Shown piece by piece: positions 54,870 through 64,000 of a stretch of DNA of 64,000 bases (the first letter of the stretch is position 1; each line of letters opens with the position of its first letter). The DNA is from Agarophyton chilense (lineage: Eukaryota; Rhodophyta; Florideophyceae; Gracilariales; Gracilariaceae), in NCBI GenBank assembly GCA_030374765.1, contig JARGXX010000002.1, positions 558,001 to 622,000 of the forward strand. The letters run 5' to 3'. Both the position numbers and the translations under genes were made by a program. The notes below the pieces were generated by a model. The model was not told the origin of the DNA. It ran no database searches and saw only the letters and a program-made list of their open reading frames with translations.

Positions 54870-56165
54870 CAGTGCGTTTCAAAAACATATCCCTTTAAAA
54901 AAACTGCGCCAAAAAGGCATTTCCCGAACTGTAGAGCACATTTCACAACAAATTAAAACCAACAAGTCAATAACACTGTTTCAAAAGTATATCCTTTATA
55001 CAATCATTTTCTCAATTATGGCTCATGGCGCACCTCTGACACGCTCTGAACAACTAGAAATCATGACATTCGTAGGTCAGGGTATTATTCCAGCAGATAT
55101 AGCCCGAAAACTCAAGCGCAGCCTAAAAACAATCAGCAATTTCATCAAAAACTCCGCTACATACGGAAAAAAGCCTTTAACCATCTGTGCTAAGTCACTA
55201 TACGCGGCCGATAAGCGTGAAATTAAACGAGAACTATGACGTAACACTTCACCTTGCGGAAAAATTGTCAAAATAAATTTGCTTCTATTAAAATATACAA
55301 TATGGCCTAAAGTCACCGTCAAAATTTGTTCAAGTACAAAAAAATGAGGAAAACTTTTCTTTTAAAAGTTATTTACAAGAAGAAGCGAGTTCAATGGTGT
55401 GTTCATAAGGCTTACTGGAAAAAAGAATGGAATAATGTTATCTTTTCCGACGAAAAAAAGTTTAACATTGATGGTCTAGATTGTTATAAATTTTATTGGC
55501 ATGATCTACGAAAATAAATGAAAGAATTTGTGACCAAGCATTCAGGAGGCGCATCAGTAATGGTTTGGGCTGGAATCTCTACGAAAAGAGCAACTGAGAT
55601 AGCTTTTGTTGAAACTACAATGAACTCTGAAAAGTATGCTGAGGTTCCAGAAAACTATCTTTTACCTTTAGCGTACTCGATGCACGGAGAAGGATTCATT
55701 TTTCAGCAACATAATGCACCTGTGCATAAGTCTAATATTATGAAACACTGGTTCAATAGTCTAAATATGTCGGTTATGGAATGGCCTGCGCGCTCTCCTG
55801 ACCTCAAATCTATCGAACACACTTGGTAAATGTTGGACCGAATGGTTTATGGGCAAGGAAGGCAATTTGATACTGTTTTCAATCTAAAAAAATGTTTCAA
55901 AGATTGCTGGGAAAAGATTGACTGTAATTCTATCAATCTTTTTATAGAATCAATGCCAAAGCGTTTTATAAGTGTTATACAGGCTAAAAGAGCAAAAATA
56001 AACTACTGAACTCGCGTTACAATAAAAAGGATGCAATAAAGGTTATGTTTTTGAAACAGTATTTTTACTTGAAAATTTTTTCCCACTGCTTTTGTTAGTT
56101 TTACTGTAGCCAAAACGTCAATTTTTTGAAAATTTGCGCGAGGGATATGATTTTGAAACAGACTT
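54870..56165 (+). mobile_element. Tc1/mariner element with doubled (IR/DR) terminal repeats, inactive
   Basis: About 1.3 kb flanked by TA (54868-54869 and 56166-56167). Outer inverted repeats of 25 bp start CAGTGCGTTTC on the left and AAGTCTGTTTC on the right and share CATATCCCT. A second inner copy of the motif lies about 104 bp inside each end (54974-54993 and 56041-56060). The transposase has a frameshift, stops and a lost catalytic Asp. Confidence 0.9.
55018..56009 (+). pseudogene. Tc1-type transposase, degenerate
   Basis: The first piece (55018-55239, ATG start) is the N-terminal helix-turn-helix (RSEQLEIMTFVGQGI, ARKLKRSLKTISNFI). After a frameshift the catalytic part runs from 55326 to the TGA at 56007 with stops at 55515 and 55827. 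First Asp: [11 protein letters not shown]. Second: the usual QQDNAPVH reads QQHNAPVH, so Asp is His. Third: SPDLKSIEHTW keeps Glu in the place of SPDLNPIENLW. It bound the terminal repeats and moved the element by cut-and-paste at TA. Confidence 0.88.
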
Positions 56166-56243
56166 TATACAACTCAACCACACTGCTTCATTTTATCTTG
56201 AAAAAATCCTGAAGAGGCTTCCCAAAGAAGGAAAATGTGAGAA

Positions 56244-56614
56244 CCACTAGTGTCTGTACGACCGCTGGCCTCATATGAAGCCAAAATGTAATTTTAGGTG
56301 ATGATTTTTCGTTATTTTGACCAGAATATTCCTGTTTTGGCCTCGAAACAGAAAAGAATTTGTAAAACCTATTCAATAGAATATGCGCTTCACGAAACTG
56401 CTTCCATGTCAAAGAAGGTAACCTAAAAAATTATACGGTATGGAGTATACGTTTAACTGATAAGCAGGCTGATTTCTATCTTAAAAATTAAAAAAGGTAT
56501 TTTTTGGGTGTGAAAACGGTGATTGCACTCTAAAAACCGTTTTGGAGCTGTTCATGAAACAGAACTACCTTTAAAAAAATAACCAAATTAGAACTGTCTC
56601 TACAGTCGTAAAGA
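56244..56614 (+). mobile_element. Possible short piggyBac-like element
   Basis: The left end CACTAGTGTCTGTACGACCG followed by CTGGCCTCATATGAAGCC matches the left end at 29991. The right end CGTAAAGACACCAACTT is a weak match to the right-end consensus. No coding capacity. Confidence 0.4.
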
Positions 56615-58740
56615 CACCAACTTCTATATGTCATGTAAGGCCAGAATTACGACATTGATAGATTTTGTAAACTTTGTCACTATTCCTAACTTTTTGCGTC
56701 AACATGTTGTCAGCACTCTCTTGTTCTCTGGCTTCAATCTTCGACAACACAAAATATCGTATAAACTCTGTAGAAAACATACCAGTCTGTCACAAGTTCT
56801 GTAACATATTCAAATTTACTGAGTTTTGAAGTGAGGTCAAAAATAGAGTCCATATTTTTGACCGCTTCGTTACATCGGAGAACGAATACAAAAACGTTTT
56901 AGTATTCTGAAGACAACAGTTGAACATGTTGTCTTTAGTATTCTTTGACACACTTTTGGCCCCATAAATTGGAAGCACCTGGCAAGTAAAAGTTATGGGA
57001 TTCAACTATTTGCTACATTTAACATTTAAATCGTATGACGTTTCAGCAAAATTCTAAATATACTTTCAAACTCAAAATGAAGATAAATAATGCTGCCATT
57101 TCTAGTTATGTTCTGTGTTATAGCAAAAAATATACTGTCTCAATTTAAATCGAATGCTATACCATGACTTCGTTCAGCTTTCATACTGTGACGAACCTTG
57201 GAACGAAAAAAAGTTTTGTGATAGTTCGTCAAACAAAGTGAACATTGAGAAATTTGTTCTTGACTCTGAATGATCCATTTCAAATTCATCGTAATATAGT
57301 AACAGAACGAGTAGAAATTTTTATTTTGGAAATGCAGACTTATTGACCACTATTCAAATATAATATATTCATTTGGAATATTTCATTGGACCATTGAGAA
57401 GTAATCATTGCTCAAAAAGCTTCTGGTTAGGACAAATGAGTCCAAAACAGATTGCTTAAGGTAAATGTTTGAATTAATTTGGTTTGATGGTATTTCCTAA
57501 CGGCCTCTAATACTCGAATAGAAAATCAATTCATAGCTCGGAAAGATCATGTGTCGTAATTGCTTTGAACAATTAAGATGATTTCGAGTTTTAGGTGGAT
57601 CTTAAAGCGTTCAAAATGTTGGTGAAGTCAGATTTCTATGCTTTTTTGACATTAGGAAAAATATAAAGAGTCAAAAAAGCTTTTTTGATTGCGTCACACA
57701 CGTTTTGTGTGACTAAAAGTATTTCACGTTTTCAAGATGTTATGAACTCGGTAGAAGAATTTGGATTAGAAAAGAACGCCCATACAACACTGCTTTGGAT
57801 ATAATTCTGAAAATGATTGTGAATTGAGGACATTTTGCTGTAGAAGTAGCGGAAATATTCTTACAAAAGAAATAATCAGAAACTCTACGGAACCTTAAGT
57901 CCAGCAGTAAAAATCTGAACATACACACGGAACAGCTATTCTAATGAAACTAGTGGAAACCTTTTTTGTAGCTATTCGCAATGTTTGGGCTGATTTGTAC
58001 TTTGCAATTTTTGAAACCCCCGAAAAACTTTTAGAAAGAACGAAATTCTTTATTGTTGTGAAAACGGCTGCCAAAAGGTTTTCTATGAAACATGTTTCCG
58101 AACATTCGATGATGTCACGAGGCAAGCATGTTTCAATGGTGGCTAGTCTTCCTGAATTAAATGTAAAGTTAATTTCTGTGCTCTGGGTGGACCATGAGAG
58201 AAGATATTTTATCAGCACTTGCAGTAGTATCCAATCGAGAACTTCTATTTTTCGTGAAAGATGGGGGACCACAAATAGAATACCAAAAGAATTCTACTTT
58301 CCATTGAAATTCCAGAAGTTTGCGAAGAGTATTATCCCTGTTGTTCATAAATTGACACACATAATAGATCTCGGCAAGATGACTTGAATATTGAAAAGAA
58401 GTTTGAAGTGAAAAAATGGTCCTTCAGGGTGAATACTTCTTCGTTGGCAAGGTGCTTGGTCGATGCCTAAAATCTCTACCAAAGTGTAAATTTGAATTGA
58501 ATGACTCTTACACAGCATAACATATATTAAAACCTTTAACAGAAGGGTTAATAGAAAACAACTGGGATATTATTCGAACTATGAAAAGAACGGTCGAGGA
58601 AAAGGATGAAATAGATAGCGCATATGTATCTGGAACCGGAAGTCATTTGATAGAGAAAAAACAAAAGCGCAAGAAATTACATGGGTATCTAACATTTTCA
58701 TCATACCGAGGTTGACGCAAAGACGCTGATGAGTGCGAGT
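56615..58740 (+). mobile_element. piggyBac-like transposon 2, decayed and 3'-truncated
   Basis: The start, CTTCTATATGTCATGTAAGG and following AGAATTACGACATTGATAG, aligns with 29997-30045 of element 1. Homology continues through GTGACGAACC and TTGACTCTGAATG (57185-57280; compare 30610-30700) to the transposase fragment. No right end is seen before a copia fragment begins. Confidence 0.55.
57928..58387 (+). pseudogene. piggyBac-like transposase fragment 2
   Basis: A 147-codon frame from 57944 aligns with 31400-31720: GTAILMKLVETFF against GTAVIMRLVESWF, and the catalytic CADSYFAS is here WADLYFAI, so the second Asp remains but context is changed. It extends further to the C-terminus than copy 1, through KTAAKRFSMKHVSEHSMMS. 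Upstream parts (57180-57900) are too broken to read. Confidence 0.6.
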
Positions 58741-58745
58741 ACACT

Positions 58746-59120
58746 GTAGAGATACTGTGAGAGATAGTGATCATTGGCCGATACGTGAACGATTTCCTCA
58801 TTGCCATTCTGAGTATGAAGAAAGTAAATCGTGAAAAGGATGAACTGTCGAACCGTTTATGCATAAAAGAAATCGATAAATTTTGCATTGTACTTGAATT
58901 TGAACCTAATCGCGTTCCGTCAAAAAGACTGCTTTACCTTTCTCAGTTTTCTTACACGCAGAAGGTCCTTAACAAGTTTGGTATGTTACAGCCTAAACCA
59001 GTAGACATTCCCATGGATTCCGCTGTGTAACGCAGTTTCCCCATCCATCTGATTCAAATGATAGTCTTCAACGGTAATTATGGAAAGCATCATCCTGACA
59101 GACGTGAACTTTTCTACAGT
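58746..59120 (+). pseudogene. Copia reverse transcriptase fragment, plus strand
   Basis: IIGRYVNDFLIAI matches the copia YVDD block with the first catalytic Asp changed to Asn. FSYTQKVLNKFGM and KPVDIPMD follow as expected. A frameshift near 59030 leads into RRELFYSA, the start of the next conserved block. No LTR or other domain is attached. Confidence 0.7.
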
Positions 59121-59440
59121 GCATACGTTTCAGAAAAGTCTACACCGTCGATCTGCAGAATCTCTCTCGCAACCACTCGAGCCTTGTAACGCACGGTAGG
59201 CTCACCATTAGGTCCGGCTTCAACTTCGGAACATAAACCCACCTCTAATATATCACAATGCTATCTCCTTGCATCGGCACCAAGTCGCATGTCTTATGTT
59301 CCATCAGCGACTCGAACTCATTGTTCATGGCCTTCGTCCCCGCCTTTGTATCGGCAGGTGACATTGCATCACGATATGGCGATGGAATGTCGTCGCTGGC
59401 AGTGAGCAGAGGGGTTTCACTCTCCCAGGACGTTGTTGTA
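59120..59440 (-). pseudogene. Copia RT N-terminal fragment, minus strand
   Basis: In minus sense a frame reads SPYRDAMSPADTKAG, AMNNEFESLMEHKTCDLVP and RWVYVPKLK, the entry to copia RT, followed by YKARVVARE in a neighbouring frame. It points away from the plus-strand fragment beside it. Confidence 0.65.
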
Positions 59441-59631
59441 GAGCAATGCGTGCGCGTATAGCCGGTCGAAGCACCATTCGTGTGGCATCTGATATATCGG
59501 GGAGCACGTCGACGATTTTATCAGTAATATTAGTTTTTAGTAATTTAGACACCTTAGAAGGTATGTTAGTTAAGTCTCTGCAGTAGTACCGTAGTAGACG
59601 GATGGAATTGCAAGGCTGGGGTTACACACAT

Positions 59632-60509
59632 TGAAGGGCAATGCACTTCAAGGGGGTTTCTTCCCAGGACTTAGAGATTTCGCTCGCTTGAGGACTAGCT
59701 TGGTCTATGACAAGCTATACCGCTATTGCGTGCCGACGTCCGGTTAGGACCGGAGGTGCACACTGGTGGAACACGTGGACTGCACGGATGCCGACGCTCG
59801 AGTGCGAGGCGTGCCACACGTGGGCCGGATTCTACCTAATGGTTAGTATTATTAAGTAATTCTCAGTATTTATTTAGCTACGCTATCGCTATTTAGTATC
59901 TATTTTTCGGGCGCGCACCCACTGTCAGGGGCCGCGCGCCACACTACTTAGGTGGTTGAGCACTGCTCCCCAGTAAACACCCTCTTGGGAGATCCCAAGG
60001 AGGGAGGCTTGGCTCTGAACTCTTCACCTTCGGCGCGGCTTCACCGCATACTGCGTGAGCGCCCGTCGCACGTCCACCCCTGTGTCAACCAGAGTGCTAC
60101 CAGCACTGTGGGTTCATATTTAAATCGCTGACACTTGTCGTAGTCGCGCCTTTGAATAGGATTTCGCCCCCGTTTTCCTCTTGTTCTCCGTTTTGGCTCT
60201 CGAGAGCGGCCGCCCCACTCACCCCGCTCGTCCACCTCATACAGGTGTTTCCGCGCTTCTTTTCCGACAATCGCCGTGGTACTGCTCTGCCTAGGATTGG
60301 TCACACCCCGGACTGTGCCGTGCTCAACTAAACACACTAGGTATATTCCGCCGGATTTACCTCGGCCTTACACCCCACTTCGACGTGCCTTTCCAGAGTG
60401 GCTCTGTTTCTGTGCTCCGCTGGGACGCGTCTCCTCCGCCTGAGGCGTGTCTCTCAAGAGACGAAGATCCCTAACATCTTCGTGGTGTCGGAGACACCGT
60501 TGTCCTACA
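59632..60509 (+). repeat. 5' LTR of element E
   Basis: 878 bp from TGAAGGGCAATG to CCTACA. It pairs in sequence with the solo LTR at 32245-33132, which fixes both ends. ATATTTAAATCG near 60115 is a possible TATA-type promoter core. Confidence 0.88.
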
Positions 60510-60512
60510 AAC

Positions 60513-60528
60513 TGGTCTTCCGACTTAG
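60513..60528 (+). other. Primer-binding site of element E
   Basis: TGGTCTTCCGACTTAG, three bases after the LTR; one base from the site in F and two from that in A. Confidence 0.75.
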
Positions 60529-60675
60529 AAGTTTGAGTCTGGCACACTCAGTCACGATTAATCGGAAAGAGGACTCACAAAATTGAGGTTGATCTCAGTT
60601 GCCCTCTTTGAGGAAGTTTCTTGGCCCCACTAGCCGATCGGGTTTGGATACTCACGTGAAACGGATTCTGATCTC

Positions 60676-62490
60676 ATGTCGCCCAAAGACCGTCTGAGGA
60701 CGCGGAGTCAAACCGGTGCACCGGAACCATCGCAACCATCCCGTACCCCGGTCCGTTCACGGTCTCATACCGGTGGATCGACTGGCGTGCCAGGTGGAAG
60801 GACCTCGAGACCTCCTGTCTCTGATTCGACAACCCCAGCAAGGGGAGCAGGACCGGCGTCTGCCGCCGCCCAGATGCCCTCCCCTGCTAGGGATGTCAAT
60901 CTCCATCCCAGCTTTGCAGCTGTGGAAGAGCAACTCCGCTCTATGCGGGAAGCTCAAGTCATCCTTGCAGAGGAGTTCGATTCCCTTCGCAAGAAGGTGG
61001 ATGACACTGCTACGCAGGATTTTTCTGAGGACCTCCGTGTTTTCTGTGCGGATGTGAACTCGATTCTAAAGTCCCTTGGTGGACCCTTGGCCTTTTTCAA
61101 GGACGTCGCGGACAAGTTCTCGCTCGTCCGAAGCTGTCTCGAGACCTTGGAACAAACCCTAATGTCGGGGGATAATCCGGCCCAGCCGGTTGCAGTATCC
61201 CACAAGGGAAATAAGGAAGAGAACCGCCAGGCTCGAAAGAAGCGAAGGAACACGGATCCCGAACCGTCAGACTCTTCCTCCTCGGAGTCCAACTCTTCCG
61301 ATTCATCGGTGGAAGTAGCTCGCCGTGAGCGTTCCTCACGCTCTAAGCGGTCAACAGCCACCCATGGTGTGATCCGCGCCTGCACGAAGGGAAGGAAGCA
61401 CATAGGTTTGAAGGAGCTGAAACTGACCAATTCGCTCTTTAAGAAGCTCTTATCATACCGGTACTACCGTTTGGAGGACTCCTCTTTGGATCGTACACCC
61501 CGTGGTACGGGAAGAGTGAAGAACTGCATTAAGCGAATGCAGCTCTCACTTCGCAACCAGTTGTTTTCTGGAGAAGACCCAATATTGGTGTTGGATTTCT
61601 TGGCACGCTTTGTCGCGGAAGCTGACATCCTTGTAATGAACGAGGGACAGGCCTACATTGCCTTACCGTACTTTTTACGAGGACTTACACAAGACCAGTA
61701 TCAGTCTGTCAGAGGTTCATCACGCGCCTCCGAAGGAGGGGTCACATTCTTGACTGAAGCAGTTCAGTACCTCCTGAGGTCGTATGCTACTAACTTCGCC
61801 ATTCAGCAGGCTATACGTGCCCTGCGAGACACTCGCCAACGGCCAGGCGAGTCGGAAACCGATTATTCGTCGCGCCTTAAAAAGGCTTTCCACTGCTGTG
61901 ATAATCTTTACCCCGCTGCAGAGCGTTGTACCATGTTTGTCGATGGTTTGGACCCGGAGATCCGGACTCTTGTTGCTAGACGTCGAGAAGATAGACCTAA
62001 AGTCACGTATTTGGAACTAGTGCAGTTCGCTCGCGCAGAAGGTGAAACCCTGCACGCACGCAATCCTGGATCCAGGGTTAGGTATGCAAAATCGTTGATG
62101 TTACAACCGGGTATACCGTCAGCTTCGATGATCGACGAACAGGCCTCTCGAAGGGATTGTGATAACGTGCAGCTAGCCCATAGCAACGTTCATTCCATCC
62201 CGACAACGGAGTTACCAACCTTGGAGAAGTCACAGTACGTGATGGAGGATGACACGCTACTCTATGCGGATAATGGTCGCGTCCGTGCGCCACACGTCCC
62301 ACACGAGAGTGGTAATGTCCGCTTTTCGCGTCCTGGTTGGAGAGATACCCACCCCGCGGTGAATTTTGCCGAGCCTCGCCACCCAACGCCGGCTTCTGGT
62401 CTGATTTGTCATCTCTGCTACATACCAGGCCATTCTTCCCCACAGTGTGTGTTGTCTCTCCGAGAATGGGCACAAGTCGTAGTCAATTAG
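60676..62490 (+). CDS. gag of gypsy element E, 604 aa, open
   Basis: Starts at ATG 60676 about 150 bp after the primer site. The N-terminus is Ser/Pro/Arg-rich (about 1-75), then a coiled-coil-like part (about 80-165). A Lys/Arg and Ser/Glu cluster (about 175-230) matches the charged region in A and F. The capsid-like domain follows (about 245-470), with AVQYLLRSYATN and SETDYSSRLKKAFH. A clean CCHC zinc knuckle CHLCYIPGHSSPQC sits near 580. A TAG at 62488 ends it, but the same frame stays open for 80 more codons to a TAA at 62731, so the TAG may be a recent nonsense change or a readthrough site. Confidence 0.85.
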   Translation: MSPKDRLRTRSQTGAPEPSQPSRTPVRSRSHTGGSTGVPGGRTSRPPVSDSTTPARGAGPASAAAQMPSPARDVNLHPSFAAVEEQLRSMREAQVILAEEFDSLRKKVDDTATQDFSEDLRVFCADVNSILKSLGGPLAFFKDVADKFSLVRSCLETLEQTLMSGDNPAQPVAVSHKGNKEENRQARKKRRNTDPEPSDSSSSESNSSDSSVEVARRERSSRSKRSTATHGVIRACTKGRKHIGLKELKLTNSLFKKLLSYRYYRLEDSSLDRTPRGTGRVKNCIKRMQLSLRNQLFSGEDPILVLDFLARFVAEADILVMNEGQAYIALPYFLRGLTQDQYQSVRGSSRASEGGVTFLTEAVQYLLRSYATNFAIQQAIRALRDTRQRPGESETDYSSRLKKAFHCCDNLYPAAERCTMFVDGLDPEIRTLVARRREDRPKVTYLELVQFARAEGETLHARNPGSRVRYAKSLMLQPGIPSASMIDEQASRRDCDNVQLAHSNVHSIPTTELPTLEKSQYVMEDDTLLYADNGRVRAPHVPHESGNVRFSRPGWRDTHPAVNFAEPRHPTPASGLICHLCYIPGHSSPQCVLSLREWAQVVVN

Positions 62491-62691
62491 GAGGCCCTAT
62501 CCCCTGAGAACAAAGCAGCTGTTCCGATTGCATCGTATATCCGTGCTCGAACGGATGTTCCACGTCACGTGTCGCTTCCTCGAGCTCGAGTGGTACCTGC
62601 ACGGAAATCCCGTGTCACCGACGTGGTCGGACACCCCACCGCTTCTGCGGTACCTTCTGGACCTAATGCCCAGACGTTGCCCGCTCAACGC

Positions 62692-63236
62692 CCTGAGCAG
62701 CCACCCCCGGCGGAGCAGGCCCAGAAAAACTAAATATGGGAGTCTCCTCTGAAGGAGGGGCGCCCTCAGAGTCGAGGTCGACGGCGCCCGAGGCGTCAAA
62801 GCCTCGCTCCCCGGTCAAAATCCTTCGAAGGAAAGAGGCTGTCAATGACGTGAACTCGGAACACTTTAGCGTTCTGCGTCGTCCATGGAAACGTGTTTCC
62901 CATAAACGATTCCCGGATAGAGTTCTAGTGATGGCCAAAAGAAATTACAAGGTCTATGCTGACCTTGGCCTTTCACCCCAGTTTATGGTGCGACACCTTA
63001 CCGTCTTAGACACCGGTGCCGGTCCGAACTCTTTCGTGGAGGAAGTGTTACCGCCTGCTTTGCAGTCTAGGATCCGCTGCGACCAAGTCCCGGAGGTCGC
63101 TGACCCGAACAACAAACCGTTAGATACGGTGGGTTTCAAAGAACTGGTAGTTCGCGTTGGCACTCGCGTGGTGAAACTCGACTTAGTCGTATGTCCGAAA
63201 CGAACCGCCCCAGTCATCTTGGATTGCAACTTTTGA
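62692..63236 (+). CDS. Retropepsin of gypsy element E
   Basis: The frame lies -1 to gag and overlaps the gag extension from about 62692; an ATG is at 62736. VLDTGAGPNSFVEE (near 63003) is the aspartic protease active site. It ends at a TGA (63234) in NF-stop-DRFVEA; A has FIDRYIRA here, so the stop breaks a conserved block and is probably a mutation. Confidence 0.7.
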
Positions 63237-64000
63237 GACCGCTTCGTCGAAGCGGTCTTCCACGCCAACGGCGTGTCGAGATGGAGGATGGATCGTCCAC
63301 TCCGATCGTTCGTCGTCCGCTTAGGCATGCCACGAAGAAGCATGTCCCACTACCGGCAGCACAGGAACCTGGACCGGATAACCGTGAATCTAATAAGCTC
63401 CGCATCGCAGCGTCGTTGTGCGTCCCGCCTGAGTCCCAAATGATGGTGAAAGTAGCCTCCAGTCAACAAGGACTTCGGGTCTTACAACCATTGTCGTCAC
63501 TGTATGACAGGCACAGCCTCACAATTGCGAATGGAATCGTCCATGAGGAGCCAAACCAACTGTTTCACGTGCTGATCGCCAATCTAGGGACTGTACTTCA
63601 GTATCTGGTGAAGAACCAAGTGATAGGGTCCGTCATGCCGCACCCCATCGCTATGGTGCCGACAAAGCTGACCGCAGCTGACGTTCTCGGACTCGTTCAC
63701 ACTAAAGAGGGGGAGAGCCCGGAACCGGTGTCATCGCCGGTACCCGCGGGTCAACCTGTAACATCAGGGACGCAGCCCGTTTCAACGAGTGGTGACCGCC
63801 CCGAACCAGTCCAAGAACTCGAGGACCTGGATCTCAGCCACGTCCCGGAGTCATACCGCCATCGATTGAAAGAACTTTTAAGGGACTTCACCACTATATG
63901 GGACAGCTCCCTTGGTGAGATTGCCACTACGGAACACCGGATTGATTTGCTACCGGACACCCGACCCATCTCTCAGCACCCATACCGTGCCGGACCCGCC
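63237..64000 (+). pseudogene. Linker and start of reverse transcriptase of element E, partial
   Basis: After the TGA a frameshift near 63270 leads into a frame open to the window end. ESQMMVKVASSQQGLRVL parallels A's TQIAVSVHSQSSGLVTI. YRHRLKELLRDFTTIW, HRIDLLPDTRPI and HPYRAGPA are the standard entry to a gypsy RT; A has HPYRTGLKG. The catalytic part is beyond the window. Confidence 0.75.

Larger units (their letters stand above)
59632..64000 (+). mobile_element. Ty3/gypsy element E, 5' part, runs off the window
   Basis: 5' LTR, primer site, open gag, retropepsin and the start of RT in the order expected, related to A but with a different LTR. The 3' end lies outside. The 5-mer before the LTR is CACAT. 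No copy of its 3' LTR is in view; a solo LTR of the family is at 32245. Confidence 0.85.

Noticed and set aside
1-64000. CRISPR array, rRNA, intact tRNA gene, or bacterial defence operon
   Set aside because: No regularly spaced repeats with unique spacers, no rRNA or complete tRNA fold, and the gene content is eukaryotic throughout.

Overview
This is a eukaryotic nuclear window. About 50 kb of the 64 kb is retrotransposon and DNA-transposon sequence, with one compact run of six apparently intronless host genes in the middle (35.5-49.8 kb). Short gene spacing, single-exon genes, chromodomain Ty3/gypsy elements beside Ty1/copia elements, and the types of host protein (GT14 glycosyltransferase, membrane-anchored GH35 beta-galactosidase, REJ-like surface protein) suggest a red alga such as Chondrus. 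That assignment is inference; no rRNA, organelle or other species marker is present.

Left arm (1-34.1 kb). A truncated gypsy element (F, minus strand) lies at 1-1.7 kb. An old, decayed copia element (D, plus strand) runs from about 3.4 kb to 29.99 kb and is split by a solo LTR (4773-5194) and by a gypsy chromovirus (A, 5929-29628). Element A is itself split by two later insertions: an intact copia element (C, 11673-18229, minus strand, inside A's integrase, target duplication TTGGG) and a second gypsy chromovirus (B, 21736-28606, minus strand, target duplication GTAGG). By eye, LTR pairs differ at 0 of 674 positions in C, about 7 of 452 in B and about 23 of 423 in A, so divergence rises with nesting depth. 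A piggyBac-like element follows (about 29991-33696), carrying a solo LTR of the family of element E, and then a short piggyBac-like relative ending at 34100.

Host genes (35.5-49.8 kb). In order: a large type I membrane protein (+), a GT14-like glycosyltransferase (+), a low-complexity protein with a SAP-like core (+), a tyrosine/dual-specificity phosphatase-like protein (+), a GH35 beta-galactosidase (-) and a small Cys/His protein (-). The phosphatase and galactosidase genes converge on a spacer with two hairpins and a short tandem repeat.

Right arm (49.8-64 kb). About 5 kb without a recognisable gene precedes a decayed Tc1/mariner element with doubled terminal repeats (54870-56165), a second piggyBac-like remnant, two copia fragments in opposite orientation, and the 5' part of a further gypsy element (E, 59632 to the window end) with an open gag.

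The points most worth a second look are: a frame of about 2.2 kb antisense to element A between its chromodomain and 3' LTR; a primer-binding site in copia C that matches the anticodon region of initiator tRNA-Met, as in Drosophila copia; a tRNA-like module inside the LTR of A; and the palindromic subterminal repeats and tandem ends of the piggyBac-like elements. I found no bacterial-type defence system, CRISPR array or RNA gene.
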